The notes under the pieces were generated by a model. That model did not search any database, was not told where the DNA came from, and was given only the letters and a program-made list of their open reading frames with translations. A stretch of 64,000 nt of DNA from Hansfordia pulvinata (taxonomy: Eukaryota > Ascomycota > Sordariomycetes > Xylariales), in NCBI GenBank assembly GCA_006538405.1, contig BJKQ01000042.1:16085-80084 (forward strand). The letters are read 5' to 3'. This document shows, one piece after another, positions 32,444 through 43,610 of the stretch. Position 1 is the stretch's first letter. The number at the start of each line of letters is the position of its first letter. Made by a program: the position numbers and the translations under genes.

Positions 32444-35400
32444 ATGGATCCAGAAGAGGCACCAAGCCTTCCTGTTGCCACTCTCCCACCATCCAGGGCC
32501 GATCCGCCTCACCCATGCCGCCGCTCTACCCGTCACCCCAATCTAGGCAAGCAAGATCGGAACTCACAACAGCCAGTATCGACCAGCCGAGACATCAGCG
32601 ACTCCAGTCGCGTGGCGGGGCCCTCCGTGCCAGCGCTCTGGCATGAGCAGGAGCTTGCTCAGCTGGAACAAACTTTCACCTTCGACAGTAAACACCAGAT
32701 TCGTCTTTGGGAGCATTTGGCGCGCGTCTACAAGGCAACCATAACTCCGACCGAGCCAGCCCGTACTTCCAACTCACAAACCCCGCCCCCCTCCTTCACC
32801 GCATGGCTGATGCAGAAGGCTTATGCTGAGTCTACAGGCCCGGCCAACCTCAGATTTGGAAGCCAAGCGAGCGACTACCCTAGCGGATGGTCGTCCCAAA
32901 AACGACTGCCTCTTCAACAGGTCATCGCTATCGTTGTATACCACCGCTTTGGCGAGCAGATCATGTCTCTTGGACAGCGGGAGCGTAGGGCTATTAACAG
33001 TATGTACCGCAACTTGGGCTACTCGATCATGTGGCACGCTTGGCTGTGCCTTGGGTCATCTATCATGTCCAAGCATTGCACAGTGGACCACATTGTTACC
33101 TGTTACCGCAAGTGGACCAAGCAAACACGTAAAGGCACCAACGAGGCGGACGGCCTTCTGTTCCTGATTCAACTCTCCAGAGAGGCCGAGATCGTTGCCT
33201 GGCGTCGAGGCAAACCTACTGGAGACACCTTCATTGAGCTTCAGCGTCGGGACGTTCTCGCCGCGGCCAAGAAGATGATAGCAACAGGCCAGCTCCAAGG
33301 GGAACACATCGAGTTGTCTGAGAACGCCGAGAACGCAAGCGAAAAAGACTGCCGGAACGAGGACGACATGGGAGAGGCCGAGGATACCGATGATGACGGC
33401 TTTGAGTCCAGCCATGACGATGCACCCGCGGAGAAGAACAATCTGCCGTCTCGCTTGGGAATGGGAAGTCGAGAGGAGACCCAACACGGTTTTGATAGGG
33501 ACGCGAAGAATAGCGCAGCGGGGCCCGGGGCCCCTAACTGCGGCGACGAGACCGATGCGCCAATGGATTTCGATATGGGCTCAGACCCCGAAGCAGGCGG
33601 CATCTTCGCCTACAGTGGACCCTCAGAAGACCCGGCTGTCGGTAATGTGAAGATAGGCAGCGGGATTGGGGTGAGCAGGTATGTTCTGATCCATTGCACA
33701 ACTATCCAAGCCAGACGCTCATCAAATCAACCCTAGTTCTTTCATTGAAGACGGGGAGTCACCCGAGCAGGGCCGCCACGCGATGTTGGAGCTACAGACC
33801 CCTCAGACCATCGAGATTCCACTCCAGCCAAATTATCCCAATGTCAGTTATTCCATAAATTAATCGAAGTTCCCCGGGGAAGGGTGACTGCCAGTCCCTT
33901 CTGCTTCAGGTCATGGAGCTTACACTTTCGGTGCAGAGTTCACCTCTACCACTCGAGTTAGTTCATGACACCGCTTCAGAGAGGAGTGCCTCGCCAGCAC
34001 TGTCTTCGCCTACTCGAGGCGAGGCAGGCCAAGCGATTTCGGCAACCGAGCCTGACAATATCAACACGTCTCCTTGTGTGAAGCGGTCACACGAAAGGGC
34101 TTCCTTGCCGCAGCAGCAAGAGAACAAAACCCCCAGAAGCGAAAAAGGACAGAGAACGATGAAAGACCGGAGCGGCTACGCAAGTCTGATCTCATCTCCA
34201 AGATGAAAATCGGACCGACCTCCAGTTCGCGAGACACTGGCTCCATAATCGAAGTATCCAATGATGAAGACGAGGGCAATGGGCGACAGACGTCGGCTTC
34301 GAGCAATATCCTAGTCGACTTCCGAGATACTCTGCAGATGGTTTTGACTCCGGGCTGCATGGTATCCAGTGCCGTCTTCGTCAAGATCATGCGCCCGCGC
34401 CTGCCCAGTGATGCAGAAATGGTCGATCCCTCATCACTACCTGGAAAGACTCGCAAGCAACAGAATCCAGTGCTGTTTCAGCTATACGCCGCAAATTCTC
34501 GGATGCTTACCTAGGGAATCTTGCCAGCAAGAGATGCCTGTTCTTCCCCCTTCACATTGGCGGAGTCCACTGGATCCTCGCTTGCTGGCACCGCCCATCT
34601 GCCACCTTGGCAATTGCCGACAGTCTCGAGCACGCATTCGATTTAAGAGGTGCCATCGACAGAGTACGGGTGTTCCTGCGGGCACTTTCGTTCCTTACAG
34701 TCCGAGTTCTACACGTTCCCACCGCCCAACAAAGACCCGGCAGTAACGACTGCGCTCTATACGTCCTTGCATTCATGGACCTGATTCTCGACTCCAAGAT
34801 GGCGCCACAAGAAGTACCTCTGCTGCATTTGCCCACCGTGCCAGGTTTACGCAGGTATTACGCAGGTCGATACGTTTCCCCTGCGACCTGTACAGTCATA
34901 CCATTGACCGTTGCTCTTTTCTTCGATCCCGATCGAACCTCTCGTCTGAAATGTCGCCCGGATGAGACATCTTGCATCGTGCCATGGCAAGCAACGATGA
35001 ACCGCATGGAGGATTTGGATACCAAGCTCCAACGCTCGCATTTAGCGGTTCGAGACTTCGTTGGTGTTGTTGGCAAGAAGATCACCGATGCTATCGCAGC
35101 AGATGAAGAAGCTCGCAGAGCTCGACGGCGGAAACAGATCCTCAGTAGCTTCACCGCCTTTCTTCAAGCTGTTGAGCCATGCGACGACGAGGAGCTTTCA
35201 TGTCTGGTTCCCAGCGCACCGCGCAGTGGATCACATGCTTCTCAAAGGATGCCGGATGACGGCAGGGAGACTGGCCAGTTCATCAAACGACTAGCGACCA
35301 ACGCAAAGCACGTGCATGATCTTGTCTCGGATTCAAGGGCAGCTGATGAACAACATGAAGCTGCCGCTGGCAAAGTGTCCGACGCGTACGCAGAGTCATT

Positions 35401-35485
35401 GGCTTCTATGCTAGTCTTACGACATTGTATTAAGAAGGTGAGCGCGGTGCGCCAGGAGTGGACTTCAATGTTAGGCAAGGTATGA
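32444..35485 (+). CDS. Ulp1-type cysteine protease gene, frame broken twice
   Basis: A spliced gene with an Ulp1/SENP-like (C48) catalytic domain, the class that cleaves SUMO or other ubiquitin-like tags. I chose the ATG in GCCATGG at 32,444 (MDPEEAPSL). Exon 1 runs to 33,678, a 58-nt intron (GTATGT..TAG) to exon 2 (33,737-33,842), a 67-nt intron (GTCAGT..CAG) to exon 3 from 33,910, all in frame. Exon 1 has a helical domain of about 200 residues, then an acidic linker. Exon 3 holds a basic KRKR segment. The catalytic part shows GGVHWILA (His at 34,568), AIADSLEH (Asp at 34,619) and QQRPGSNDCALYV (Gln; Cys at 34,751), in the correct order. A helical, Arg-rich tail follows. The frame must shift near 34,095-34,125 and near 34,430-34,460, where no intron fits, so the gene is damaged or the assembly has indels. 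Such proteases occur in fungal nuclear genes and in some DNA transposons; which applies is open. Confidence 0.75.
33679..33736 (+). other. Intron 1 of the Ulp1-type gene
   Basis: 58 nt, donor GTATGT and acceptor CCCTAG. It interrupts an arginine or serine codon in phase 2 and the frame continues with SFIEDGESPEQG. Without splicing a TAG stop ends the frame at 33,736. The length and signals are typical of ascomycete introns. Confidence 0.75.
33843..33909 (+). other. Intron 2 of the Ulp1-type gene
   Basis: 67 nt, donor GTCAGT, a TGACT branch-like sequence and acceptor TTCAG. It falls between codons (phase 0); the protein continues VMELTLSVQSS. Without splicing the frame stops at TAA within the intron. 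Confidence 0.7.
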
Positions 35486-36270
35486 TGCGAACCACACGGT
35501 ACACCTATCATCGACGTATAAGGAGGATTGAGGAATGCGTCAGAGACAGGTCGCTTTCAGGTGCTCAGGCCGAGGTGGCAAGATTGATCGTGACAGGCAG
35601 TGCTATTTAGCTAGCTGGAGCAGCTTAATGATTACAACTTATAAGGGCACATTCGACTCATTCGACTCCTGCTTGAAACGCGTACACCTAAAACGAAGAA
35701 CGACGTATGCTGTGTACTTTGTCTATACCGTGGACTTGGGAAAGTTTGCACGCCGCCCTGCGCTCCTTGATCCCGCTTATGTTCATTCAACTTCACCTTT
35801 CTGCCCGTCTATTCGTCGTCACTAACACCTTGAATGTTCTCGGAATAGCCTTCTTGAGATACTCGCACCTTACAGGTGCGAGTACATGTATAAATAAACT
35901 GGTCTCGACAGTCTCACCTATAGATCTTTACCAATTCCAACGCTGGATACCAAGCTTCAAGTACCGTATGTAGATGAAACAGGTGGTCCGAGGACATACA
36001 GGTAGTTAATACTCCAAATATTGAAGCGGCGTCCGGCTCCCGTAAACTTCCCGCACAGCCTTCTGGAAATTCCTGTTCAAGTCACGGTACTTGAAATCGT
36101 TGCTTTGAACGCTTGAGCACTGTAGAAGAGGGTAATATATCAGCCCTGCATCATCACGTGAGATATCATATACCCAAGCAGGCAGTGCAAGAATTTGGCA
36201 GCTAAGAGGCACACCTGTTTCCACCAGATATGGATAATGGGTGCTCAACAGGGTCGCTTCCCGAAAGTAA
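35486..36270. other. Intergenic region between convergent genes
   Basis: The 3' ends of the Ulp1-type gene (plus) and the S33 peptidase gene (minus) face each other across this stretch. It holds the strong hairpin at 35,860-35,884 and a minus-strand frame at 36,006-36,248 that could contain the last short exon of the peptidase gene, because GTAAGT follows the last certain exon. I could not choose an acceptor. Confidence 0.4.
35860..35884. terminator. 11-bp perfect stem-loop between convergent genes
   Basis: TACTCGCACCT, loop TAC, then AGGTGCGAGTA: eleven paired bases with a three-base loop. It lies between two convergent genes, where a transcript-end or insulating role would be natural. The outer TACTCG also belongs to the GTACTCG/CGAGTAC word family that is frequent in this window, so it could instead be a protein-binding palindrome. 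Confidence 0.4.
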
Positions 36271-38495
36271 TTAAGATGGTGAACTTACCCATGCTTCTGG
36301 ATTGGAAGGCAGCTGCGCCTCGTCCGAGTTCCAGAATGCGTTCATAATATTGTACACGCATTTGGACGGCTCGCCAGTGATTGAGTGCTGCAGCAGAGGG
36401 GTAATGTTAACTTCGATCAGATCATTTCCACCCGACAATGGACACCTCCTGCCTCCTCGGCTGAAAAACTCCAGGAAACGGGACTCAGCGTATGTAACTC
36501 ACCCCCTCGCCCCCCACAGTCAATGAGGCACTGTTCTTGTAGAGGTTCCTAAACTTAGGCATGTTGGATGGCGGCGTCACAGGATCGTGAGACAGGCCTG
36601 TGATGAGCACCTTCGCATCCGTCTCGGACTCGAGGCTTTCTCTGTATCTGGCCCTCGTGTTGTGGGGCCATTGTAGACACACTGCCCACATAGCGAGTGC
36701 CCAACCTCCGAACATTTCGCTATTTTTGGCCAATTTGGTGAATATGCCGTCCATCACCGTCGGCTTGTCCGACCAGTACGGTTGGTCTCCGCATCTGTAA
36801 GCCCAGTAGCCGGCCTCGGAATCGGCCCACTTCTCTTGAGCCCAACGACCAAATCCGAGGTGTTCGGCGGACGGTATCATCTGCAACTGCTCGGACAAGA
36901 ATCGGTACATGTCGCCGCGGGCCTGAGGTCGAAGCAGATATCGAAAGGTTTCAGTCACTCTCCATGGATACCCCGCCCCTGGCGTTGTACCCATGCTTTC
37001 AGATAAGATCTGCGTAAACAGTGCATAAGTGAAGATAAGTTTATTCCCCGAACGAACGGGGAAACAAATCTACCTTTTGTGGGGACGTGGCTCACGTCCA
37101 CCTCGATTGGCTTCTCCTTAAGTTGTGTAATCGACTTTTTGGCGGCCGCCTTCATGGCTTCATAACTTTCGAAATCTTGAGCGAGCGCGCAGTCGTCTTT
37201 ATACTTGAAGCAGTTCTGGAGAACACTCCAGACAAAGTCGTCGGCAACATCGTGGGTAGAAGTGTCACTAGAACAAATAAGACGTTAACGGTGGCCTGCA
37301 TGGTATGGCAACTAGGGCGGGTTGGCCATCGGTTATGAACATACACCAATTCGCCTTCCTCCAAGATACCGGCTTCGGGGTTGATAGGGCTGTCCAGAAC
37401 CATTCTGTCGATCCGGTCCGGAAACTTGGCCGCCACCGTTGCTCCGAAGAATGTCCCATATGAAATGCCTATGATTGATTGATAGAGTTGAGTACCACAC
37501 AGCTCAAGTCAGGAAGAGGTACAAGATTGTGCAGCCTGACTTACCGAGATAACGTAGCTTTCCGTCCTCTCCTAACTCATCCACGACACGCATCATGTCC
37601 TCCGCGACGAAATCGGTGCTCACGTACGGGAGGATATGCTTATTTCTTCGAGCGCAGTCCCTTGCAACCTTTCCACTGAAGTCCCATAGTTTCTTGCGGT
37701 TTTGCTGCGTCGAGGCGTCGAGAATGATAGAGGACCATGCCTCTACCTTCTCTTTGTAATCGCTATAGCATTCGATAGGTAGGGTGTTTCCTGTGCCTCT
37801 AATAAAGCTGTGAGTACAACGCAAATTGGGTCTTAAGTTGCGGTAGGAAATATTGGTAGGAATATTCCCTGGACTCTTGTTCAAGGAAGGACCGAGACTT
37901 GGTCATAAGCATTCTAACCGCAGCGGCACTCACCTTGGTTCAACTGTACGACGTTAGAGGTAATCAAAGAAAGAATATCGGCCGCAAAATTGCAGCCAAA
38001 TGTCCGCGACATTTAACATCAAAGTGCCAGCATAGGTTTTCAAAAGACGTTGGACTTACAAGCAATAAGGTTGTGCTCACCACCAGTAAAGCTATGACAG
38101 ACAATTAGCAATCATATCGAGGGAGGAAGAATGCCGCTAGCCGAGAAGAAGAGTGCGCTTCTCCATTTACATTGTCTTTTGCGGTGCTGTACTTACGCCA
38201 TCAAGCTGTTGGACCAGTCTAATGACATTAACGACATGGGAGACTCTCCTGGACCTCCCGGGTTCCAAAGGATACTTCCCCGGGGCTTGTCGACCAGAGC
38301 AGGTCTCATAATCAATGGCAGATCTATGTTTCTCGATCTTTCATCCGTGGGATCGAGTTTGACTTTGATCGTAGCGCATTTGAGCTCGAAATCCGCACCA
38401 GTCCCGCAGTCCTCCCATCGAATGCTCGCAAGAGCTACTGGAAGAAGTGCCAGGCCAGCCGAAGCCAACAAAGTGTAGGAGAACATACTCTTCAT
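36271..38495 (-). CDS. Secreted S33-family aminopeptidase-like protein
   Basis: An alpha/beta-hydrolase of the tripeptidyl/prolyl aminopeptidase group (MEROPS S33), which releases short peptides from the N-terminus of substrates outside the cell. A signal peptide (MKSMFSYTLLASAGLALLPV..) starts at the ATG. Exons on the minus strand: 38,495-38,197; 38,091-38,060; 37,943-37,934 (10 nt); 37,798-37,545; 37,468-37,345; 37,267-37,096; 37,009-36,503. All junctions are GT-AG and together they keep one frame for exactly 466 codons. Motifs: LWNPGGPG (oxyanion loop), FEPRGTGNTLP, GISYGT (nucleophile Ser201), SHDPVTPP (acid Asp439), and in the next exon QHSITGEPSKC (His position of the usual GHC). The last junction after GEG (donor GTGAGT) gives a stop with the obvious acceptors, so the 3' end is uncertain; a frameshift there would inactivate the enzyme. 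A further GTAAGT follows ..NPEAW. Confidence 0.8.
37934..37943 (-). other. 10-nt microexon of the S33 peptidase gene
   Basis: TTGAACCAAG, with CTAACGTCGTACAG before it (branch and acceptor) and GTGAGT after it (donor). Adding these ten bases between exon 2 (ends GCTT) and exon 4 (starts AGGCACAGG) restores the frame and yields FEPRGTGNTLP, the loop expected in this family. Skipping it shifts the frame. Confidence 0.7.
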
Positions 38496-38807
38496 CTGTG
38501 CAACGTGCTTGGTCGCGCACGAAAACGATTGAGTGAAAAGTCTGAGGGCCCGACGTGCCGAGCGCTAAGGGGTGGGTTGGAACCTGATCGCTACTTATTA
38601 ACGAATTGAGCTGGCCATTCACTTCGACAGCAGTGCTGATAGCACAAGTCGCCGCTCAATGACTGGGGTCATGCCAGCCTAGTAGCCATGACGGCGGAGT
38701 TACGTGTAGCCACTGTTCAATTTGCAATGCTGGGGCTTTTCGGAGCAGAACTTCTTTTTTCGTGAAGGCTGGAGTAGAACTTCGCCATCACCTTCAGCCG
38801 CCAGAAA

Positions 38808-39029
38808 TTAACCTTGATGCCTGACAATTTCTAGCAGTGCCTGGTACTTAGAGAACCTGGCCAGGTCACGACATTCGTTCGAAGGAGAAGTTGCCTTCAG
38901 GACATCCCTTGCGGGAGGCAGGTCGCCGAACCCCCAGTCTCGGCCATCTGATGCCCAGCAAGGGCCCTTATCGAAGAGGTAGGGATCCGCCGGCTCAGCC
39001 GCAGTCTGACTTCGGCGTGTTGCAGCCAT
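38808..39029 (-). CDS. Hypothetical 73-residue ORF
   Basis: Starts at ATG with MAATRRSQTAAEPADPYLFD and continues GPCWASDGRDWGFGDLPPAR, ending ..YQALLEIVRHQG at a TGA. Composition is balanced and protein-like and it lies upstream of the S33 gene in the same direction. It may be a first exon. No signal peptide and no recognised family. Confidence 0.35.
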   Translation of the reverse strand: MAATRRSQTAAEPADPYLFDKGPCWASDGRDWGFGDLPPARDVLKATSPSNECRDLARFSKYQALLEIVRHQG

Positions 39030-39895
39030 ATCCTATATGTATCTTACTCAGTGACCTGGACCACCAACCGCACCCCAGTGCTGGGCTGAGTTTCGGGGGC
39101 GCGACTTCGCCCCTGAGCCCTTCAGCTGTGCCGCTTTACAAGGATGACCCCTAAGAATACATATACAATTTGCCCGTGCAGGTGCAGGGGCCAAGTGCCA
39201 CCACCGTGCCACCACCGGTGCCAAACGAGCACAGCCCTCATTGGGATGCAATTGATGTACTTCACGACCTATTCTTTAGTCTGGGCTTCCCCTACCTTAT
39301 CCGCACCACCCCTCGCTTGGGTCGAGCCACCAACAGACATCTAGAAAACACGTCCAACCTGCCGTCCATTCGCCTTCATTGCGACGCCCTGACACCCCGC
39401 TTCTACCTTAACACGAAACCAAGACGACGGTCTCCCCTCTTCCAACCTTCCATATCCATGACGACGCGGTACTATTAAACTCCAACATACTCTTTCACCA
39501 ATTTGACCTGGTCAGGTTGCATTACGGGAAGCCAGTGCACTGAACTAGTCGTCGCAACCACGTATATAAAAGGTTCAGATTACAATACATGGTCTCCCGG
39601 TTATTAACAGCTATCTTAATATGAGGAGTGATCGTGTAAGAGAGGGCAGTTACTATTCACCAAGTAAGGGTCGTTACGGTGAATCCTTAATACCTGCCTC
39701 CCTTCTTATACCTACTGCGACGTTCCTCCTCCTTAAGCCCGCGGTCTCGCTATTAGTTCACTAAGACCTCTCAGACCCCCCCCCCCCCCCCCGTAGCGCC
39801 GTAAACTCTGTGAGCCCGTACTTAACCAATCCATTATATCCCTCTTACCAGTTCCTTAACTGATACCCGCGAACTCGCTTATTTTCCCTTAACAC
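39030..39895. other. Transition zone, no gene; C17 tract
   Basis: A 102-codon plus-strand frame ending at 39,478 opens with GTG and passes through a short CCACC(A)CCGTG duplication (about 39,195-39,225); I do not call it. Base composition moves from normal to TA-rich across 39,480-39,895. A run of 17 C lies at 39,776-39,792. Confidence 0.5.
39776..39792 (+). repeat. 17-base poly-C tract
   Basis: Seventeen consecutive C (G on the other strand) just before the TA-rich block begins. A G17 strand can fold as a quadruplex. The exact length may be affected by sequencing error. Confidence 0.8.
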
Positions 39896-40159
39896 TTAAC
39901 ATATTATAATAACTATTTATTAACGAAGTATTAATGGTTTATATTAATATATAAAATAAGTGTATTAAGGGCTAAGTGCATTAAAAAGTATATTAAAAAT
40001 AGTAATATTTTAATGTATTAAAACCTTAAGTATATTAAGAGAATCACCCTTAATACACTTAAAATATTTTCAGTTTTAAAAACGTTTAAAACATCTTAAA
40101 ACACCTTTTTTTAAAAAAAAATTTCTTAATAAAATATGATTTTTTAAAGAAATAAATCA

Positions 40160-40500
40160 TTTTTAATATATTAAGACCTTAAGTGTATTAAGAATTTAAG
40201 TGTATTAAGACCTTAAGTGAATTAAGACCTTAAGTATATTAAGACCTTAAATATATTAACACTTTTAATATATTAAGACCTTAAGTATATTAACACTTTT
40301 AATATATTAAGACCTTAAGTGTATTAATACTTTTAATATATTAAGACCTTAAGTGTATTAACACTTTTAATGTATTAAGACCTTAAGTATATTAACACTT
40401 TTAATATATTAAGACCTTAAGTGTATTAATACTTTCAGTGTATTAAGACCTTAAATATATTAACACTTTTAATATATTAAGACCTTAAGTATATTAAAAT
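40160..40500 (+). repeat. 34-bp tandem repeat
   Basis: About eight to ten units of TTAAGACCTTAAGTATAT or close variants followed by TAACACTTTTAATATA, period about 34 bp. Copies differ mainly by A/G and C/T changes, consistent with RIP after amplification. Confidence 0.8.
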
Positions 40501-40949
40501 TATTTTTTTTTAAAAACGTTTAAAACATATTAAAACACCTTTTATTTTAAAAAAAAAGGAATTTCTTAATAAAATATAATATTTTTTTAAAATAAACTAT
40601 TTTAAATATATTAAAACCTTAAGTATATTAAAATTATTAATATTTATAAAAACTTTTAAAATATCTTAAAACATGTTATTTAAAAAAGAAATTTTTTAAT
40701 AAAATATTATTATTAAATAAATAAATTATTTTAATTATATTAAAACCTTAATTAAATTAAGACTTAATATATATTAAATTAATTTTTATATTTAAAAACT
40801 TTTAATATATCTTAAAACACTCTTTTTTAAAGAAAATCCTTTTTAATAAAATATTATTTTTTAAAGAAAAAACGATTTTAAGTTTAATAAGATCGTAAGT
40901 TAACTTAAAGTTAATACTTATTTAATCTTTTACTTATAAGCGGTATAAA

Positions 40950-41950
40950 GAAAGTTATAATATTATCCTTTTTAAGCGGAACCCCGATTTATATAAAAAT
41001 TAAGGTTTTTAAATTATTTTAATTCTTATTAATTAAGCGGAAATATACTTTATATTATTACTTTTAAATTTTAAGGTAAGTATTATAATTATTATATTAA
41101 GTAAAAATATATTAATATTATTAATTATAATTATTATAAGGTATAATTTAATATTATATTATAAAGCGAAACCTTATTATTATACTTATATTTTAAGTGT
41201 TATTATATAAATCGTTTTATTATATTTATAAGATTATATCTTATTAATATTATTATTTATAATTATTATAAGGTATTTTATTATTATTTATAAAAGGCGT
41301 AACTTTATTTATTATAATTATTTATTTATATTATAAAGTAAATTATAAAAGAATTTACACGATACGGAACCTCGCTTTATATAAATAATTATATATATTA
41401 TAAGGTAAGTCTTTATATAATTCTTATACGATGTAATATTATTTAATTTATTATTTATAAGCGTTATAAAGTAAGCCTTTTAATTATTAATATAAAGCGG
41501 AACACTGCTTATTTTATTATTTAAAATCGTTATAAGATCGGCCCTTTTATTATTAACGTAAAGCGGAACCCCGCTTTTTATAAGTACTTATAAGCGTTTA
41601 TAAGTTAACTTAAAAAGTATTTATATTAAGTTATACCTTATTTTATTAAAATAATTTTAAGCGTTATAATATATGCCTTTTAACCGTTATAAAGTAAAAT
41701 TATATATTATATAAACACTTATAAGCGTTATAAGGTAAGTTATTAAATTATTTATATAAAACGGAACCCTGCTTTATATATATAATTATAAGTATTATAA
41801 AGTAAGTTATCGCGTGATTTTTATAAAATAAAACACCGTTTAATTTATTATATATAAACGTTATAAGATAAGCCTTTTAATTATAAATATAAGGCGGGAC
41901 CTCGTTTTACCTTTATACTTTTAAGCGTTATCTTCTTTAAAATCGGGTTA
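40950..41950 (+). repeat. Diverged satellite with GCGGAACCCCGC core
   Basis: The words (A)AGCGGAACCCCGC or damaged versions recur at about 40,975, 41,033, 41,166, 41,360, 41,480, 41,560, 41,758 and 41,893, usually with TATAAGCGTTATAAGGTAAG before them. Spacing varies from 60 to 200 bp, so unit length is not fixed. Each core is itself a small inverted repeat (GCGG..CCGC). Confidence 0.55.
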
Positions 41951-42239
41951 AGGTTACTTATATAAACCTTCACCTTTTAACGTTTAATTAATTAAATTAT
42001 TATTATTTTTCCTTTTATTTTTCTGCTTTATTTACTTATCTTAAATTAAATTTAAGTTAAGAGACATTACCTTCCTTATTATATAATTAATGTCGAGTCG
42101 GCGCCTTTATTATTCTTTATATAAATAATTAAAAATTATTAAACGCTATGTTTAAGCCTTTATTTAACCTTACTCTTTTACTTATATATAATTAATATAA
42201 CATTATATTTAATATATCACTCTTTCTTATATTTTAAAG

Positions 42240-43610
42240 TATATAATTATAATGTTATTAACCTTATTATTACTTAATTATAAAAGTAAGTAAGGCTTAT
42301 ATCGCTTTTTATTATTTATTTACCTTAACTTTAAATTAAATACGTATAAGCGTTATTATATATTTTATATTATTACCTTATTATAAAAGTAAATAAGTTT
42401 TATATTACTTTTTATTATTTATTTACCTTTACTTTTAAACTTTATCTATATAAGCGTTATAACGCGATCCTTATTATTACTTAACCGTAAAAGTAAATAA
42501 AGGATATATCGCTTTTTTATTAATCCGCTTTAACTTTTTTATTATATATATATAAGCGCTGTTACCCGTTCTTTATTATTACTTAACTTTAAAAGTAAAT
42601 AGCCTTAATATCTTAATTATATATATATTAATACCGCGGCGCGACCCTTATTTATTTAATTATAAAAGTAAATAAAAGATATATCGCCTTTTTATTAATT
42701 TACCTTAACTTTCTTATTATTTATATTTAAACACCGCGGCGCGACCCTTATTATTATTTAATTATAAAAATAAATAAAAGATATATCGCCTTTTTTATTA
42801 ATCCGTTTTAACTTTTTTATTATTTATATTTAAACACCGCGGTATAACCTTTATTATCACTTAACCGTAAAAGTAAATAAAAGATATATCGCCCTTTTTA
42901 TCGGTCCGCTTTAACTTTTTTATTATATATATATAAGCGTTATTACTTATTCCTTATTATTACTTAACTTTAAAAGTAAATAAGTATTATATCGCTTTTT
43001 TATTAATCCGCTTTAATATTTTAATTATATATATATTAACACCGTGGTACGACCCTTATTATTATTTAACTATAAAAGTAAATAAAAGATATATCGCCCT
43101 TTTTATTAATCCGCTTTAACTTTTTTATTATTTATATTTAAACACCGTAACACGACCTTTATTATTATTTAATTATAAAAGTAAATAAAGGATATATCGC
43201 CCTTTTTATCGGTCCGCCTTAACTTTTTTATTATATATATATAAGTGTTATTACCTGTTCTTTATTATTACTTAATTTTAAAAGTAAATAACCTTAATAT
43301 TTTAATTATATATATATTAACATTATAACGTAACCCTTATTTATTTAATTATAAAAGTAAATAAAAGATATATTGCCCTTTTATTAATTTACTTTAACTT
43401 TTTTATTATTTATATTTAAACACTGCGGTATAACCTTTATTATCACTTAACCGTAAAAGTAAATAAAAGATATATCGCCCTCTTTATCGGTCCGCCTTAA
43501 CTTTTTTATTATATATATATAAGTACCGCTGCTTATTCTTTATTATCACTTAACTTTAAAAGTAAATAAATATTATATCGCCCTTTTATTAAGCTTAAGG
43601 TTAAGGTTAT
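42240..43610 (+). repeat. About 100-bp RIP-mutated satellite
   Basis: The string TAAAAGTAAATAA or a close variant recurs at about 42,283, 42,386, 42,490, 42,590, 42,668, 42,768, 42,871, 42,975, 43,075, 43,179, 43,285, 43,350, 43,455 and 43,557. Most steps are close to 100-105 bp and a few are 65-80 bp. Each unit continues AGATATATCGCC, TTTTTATTAATCCGC, TTTAACTTTTTTATTA and ACCGCGGCGCGACC or decayed versions. At least 13 units are present. Confidence 0.8.
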
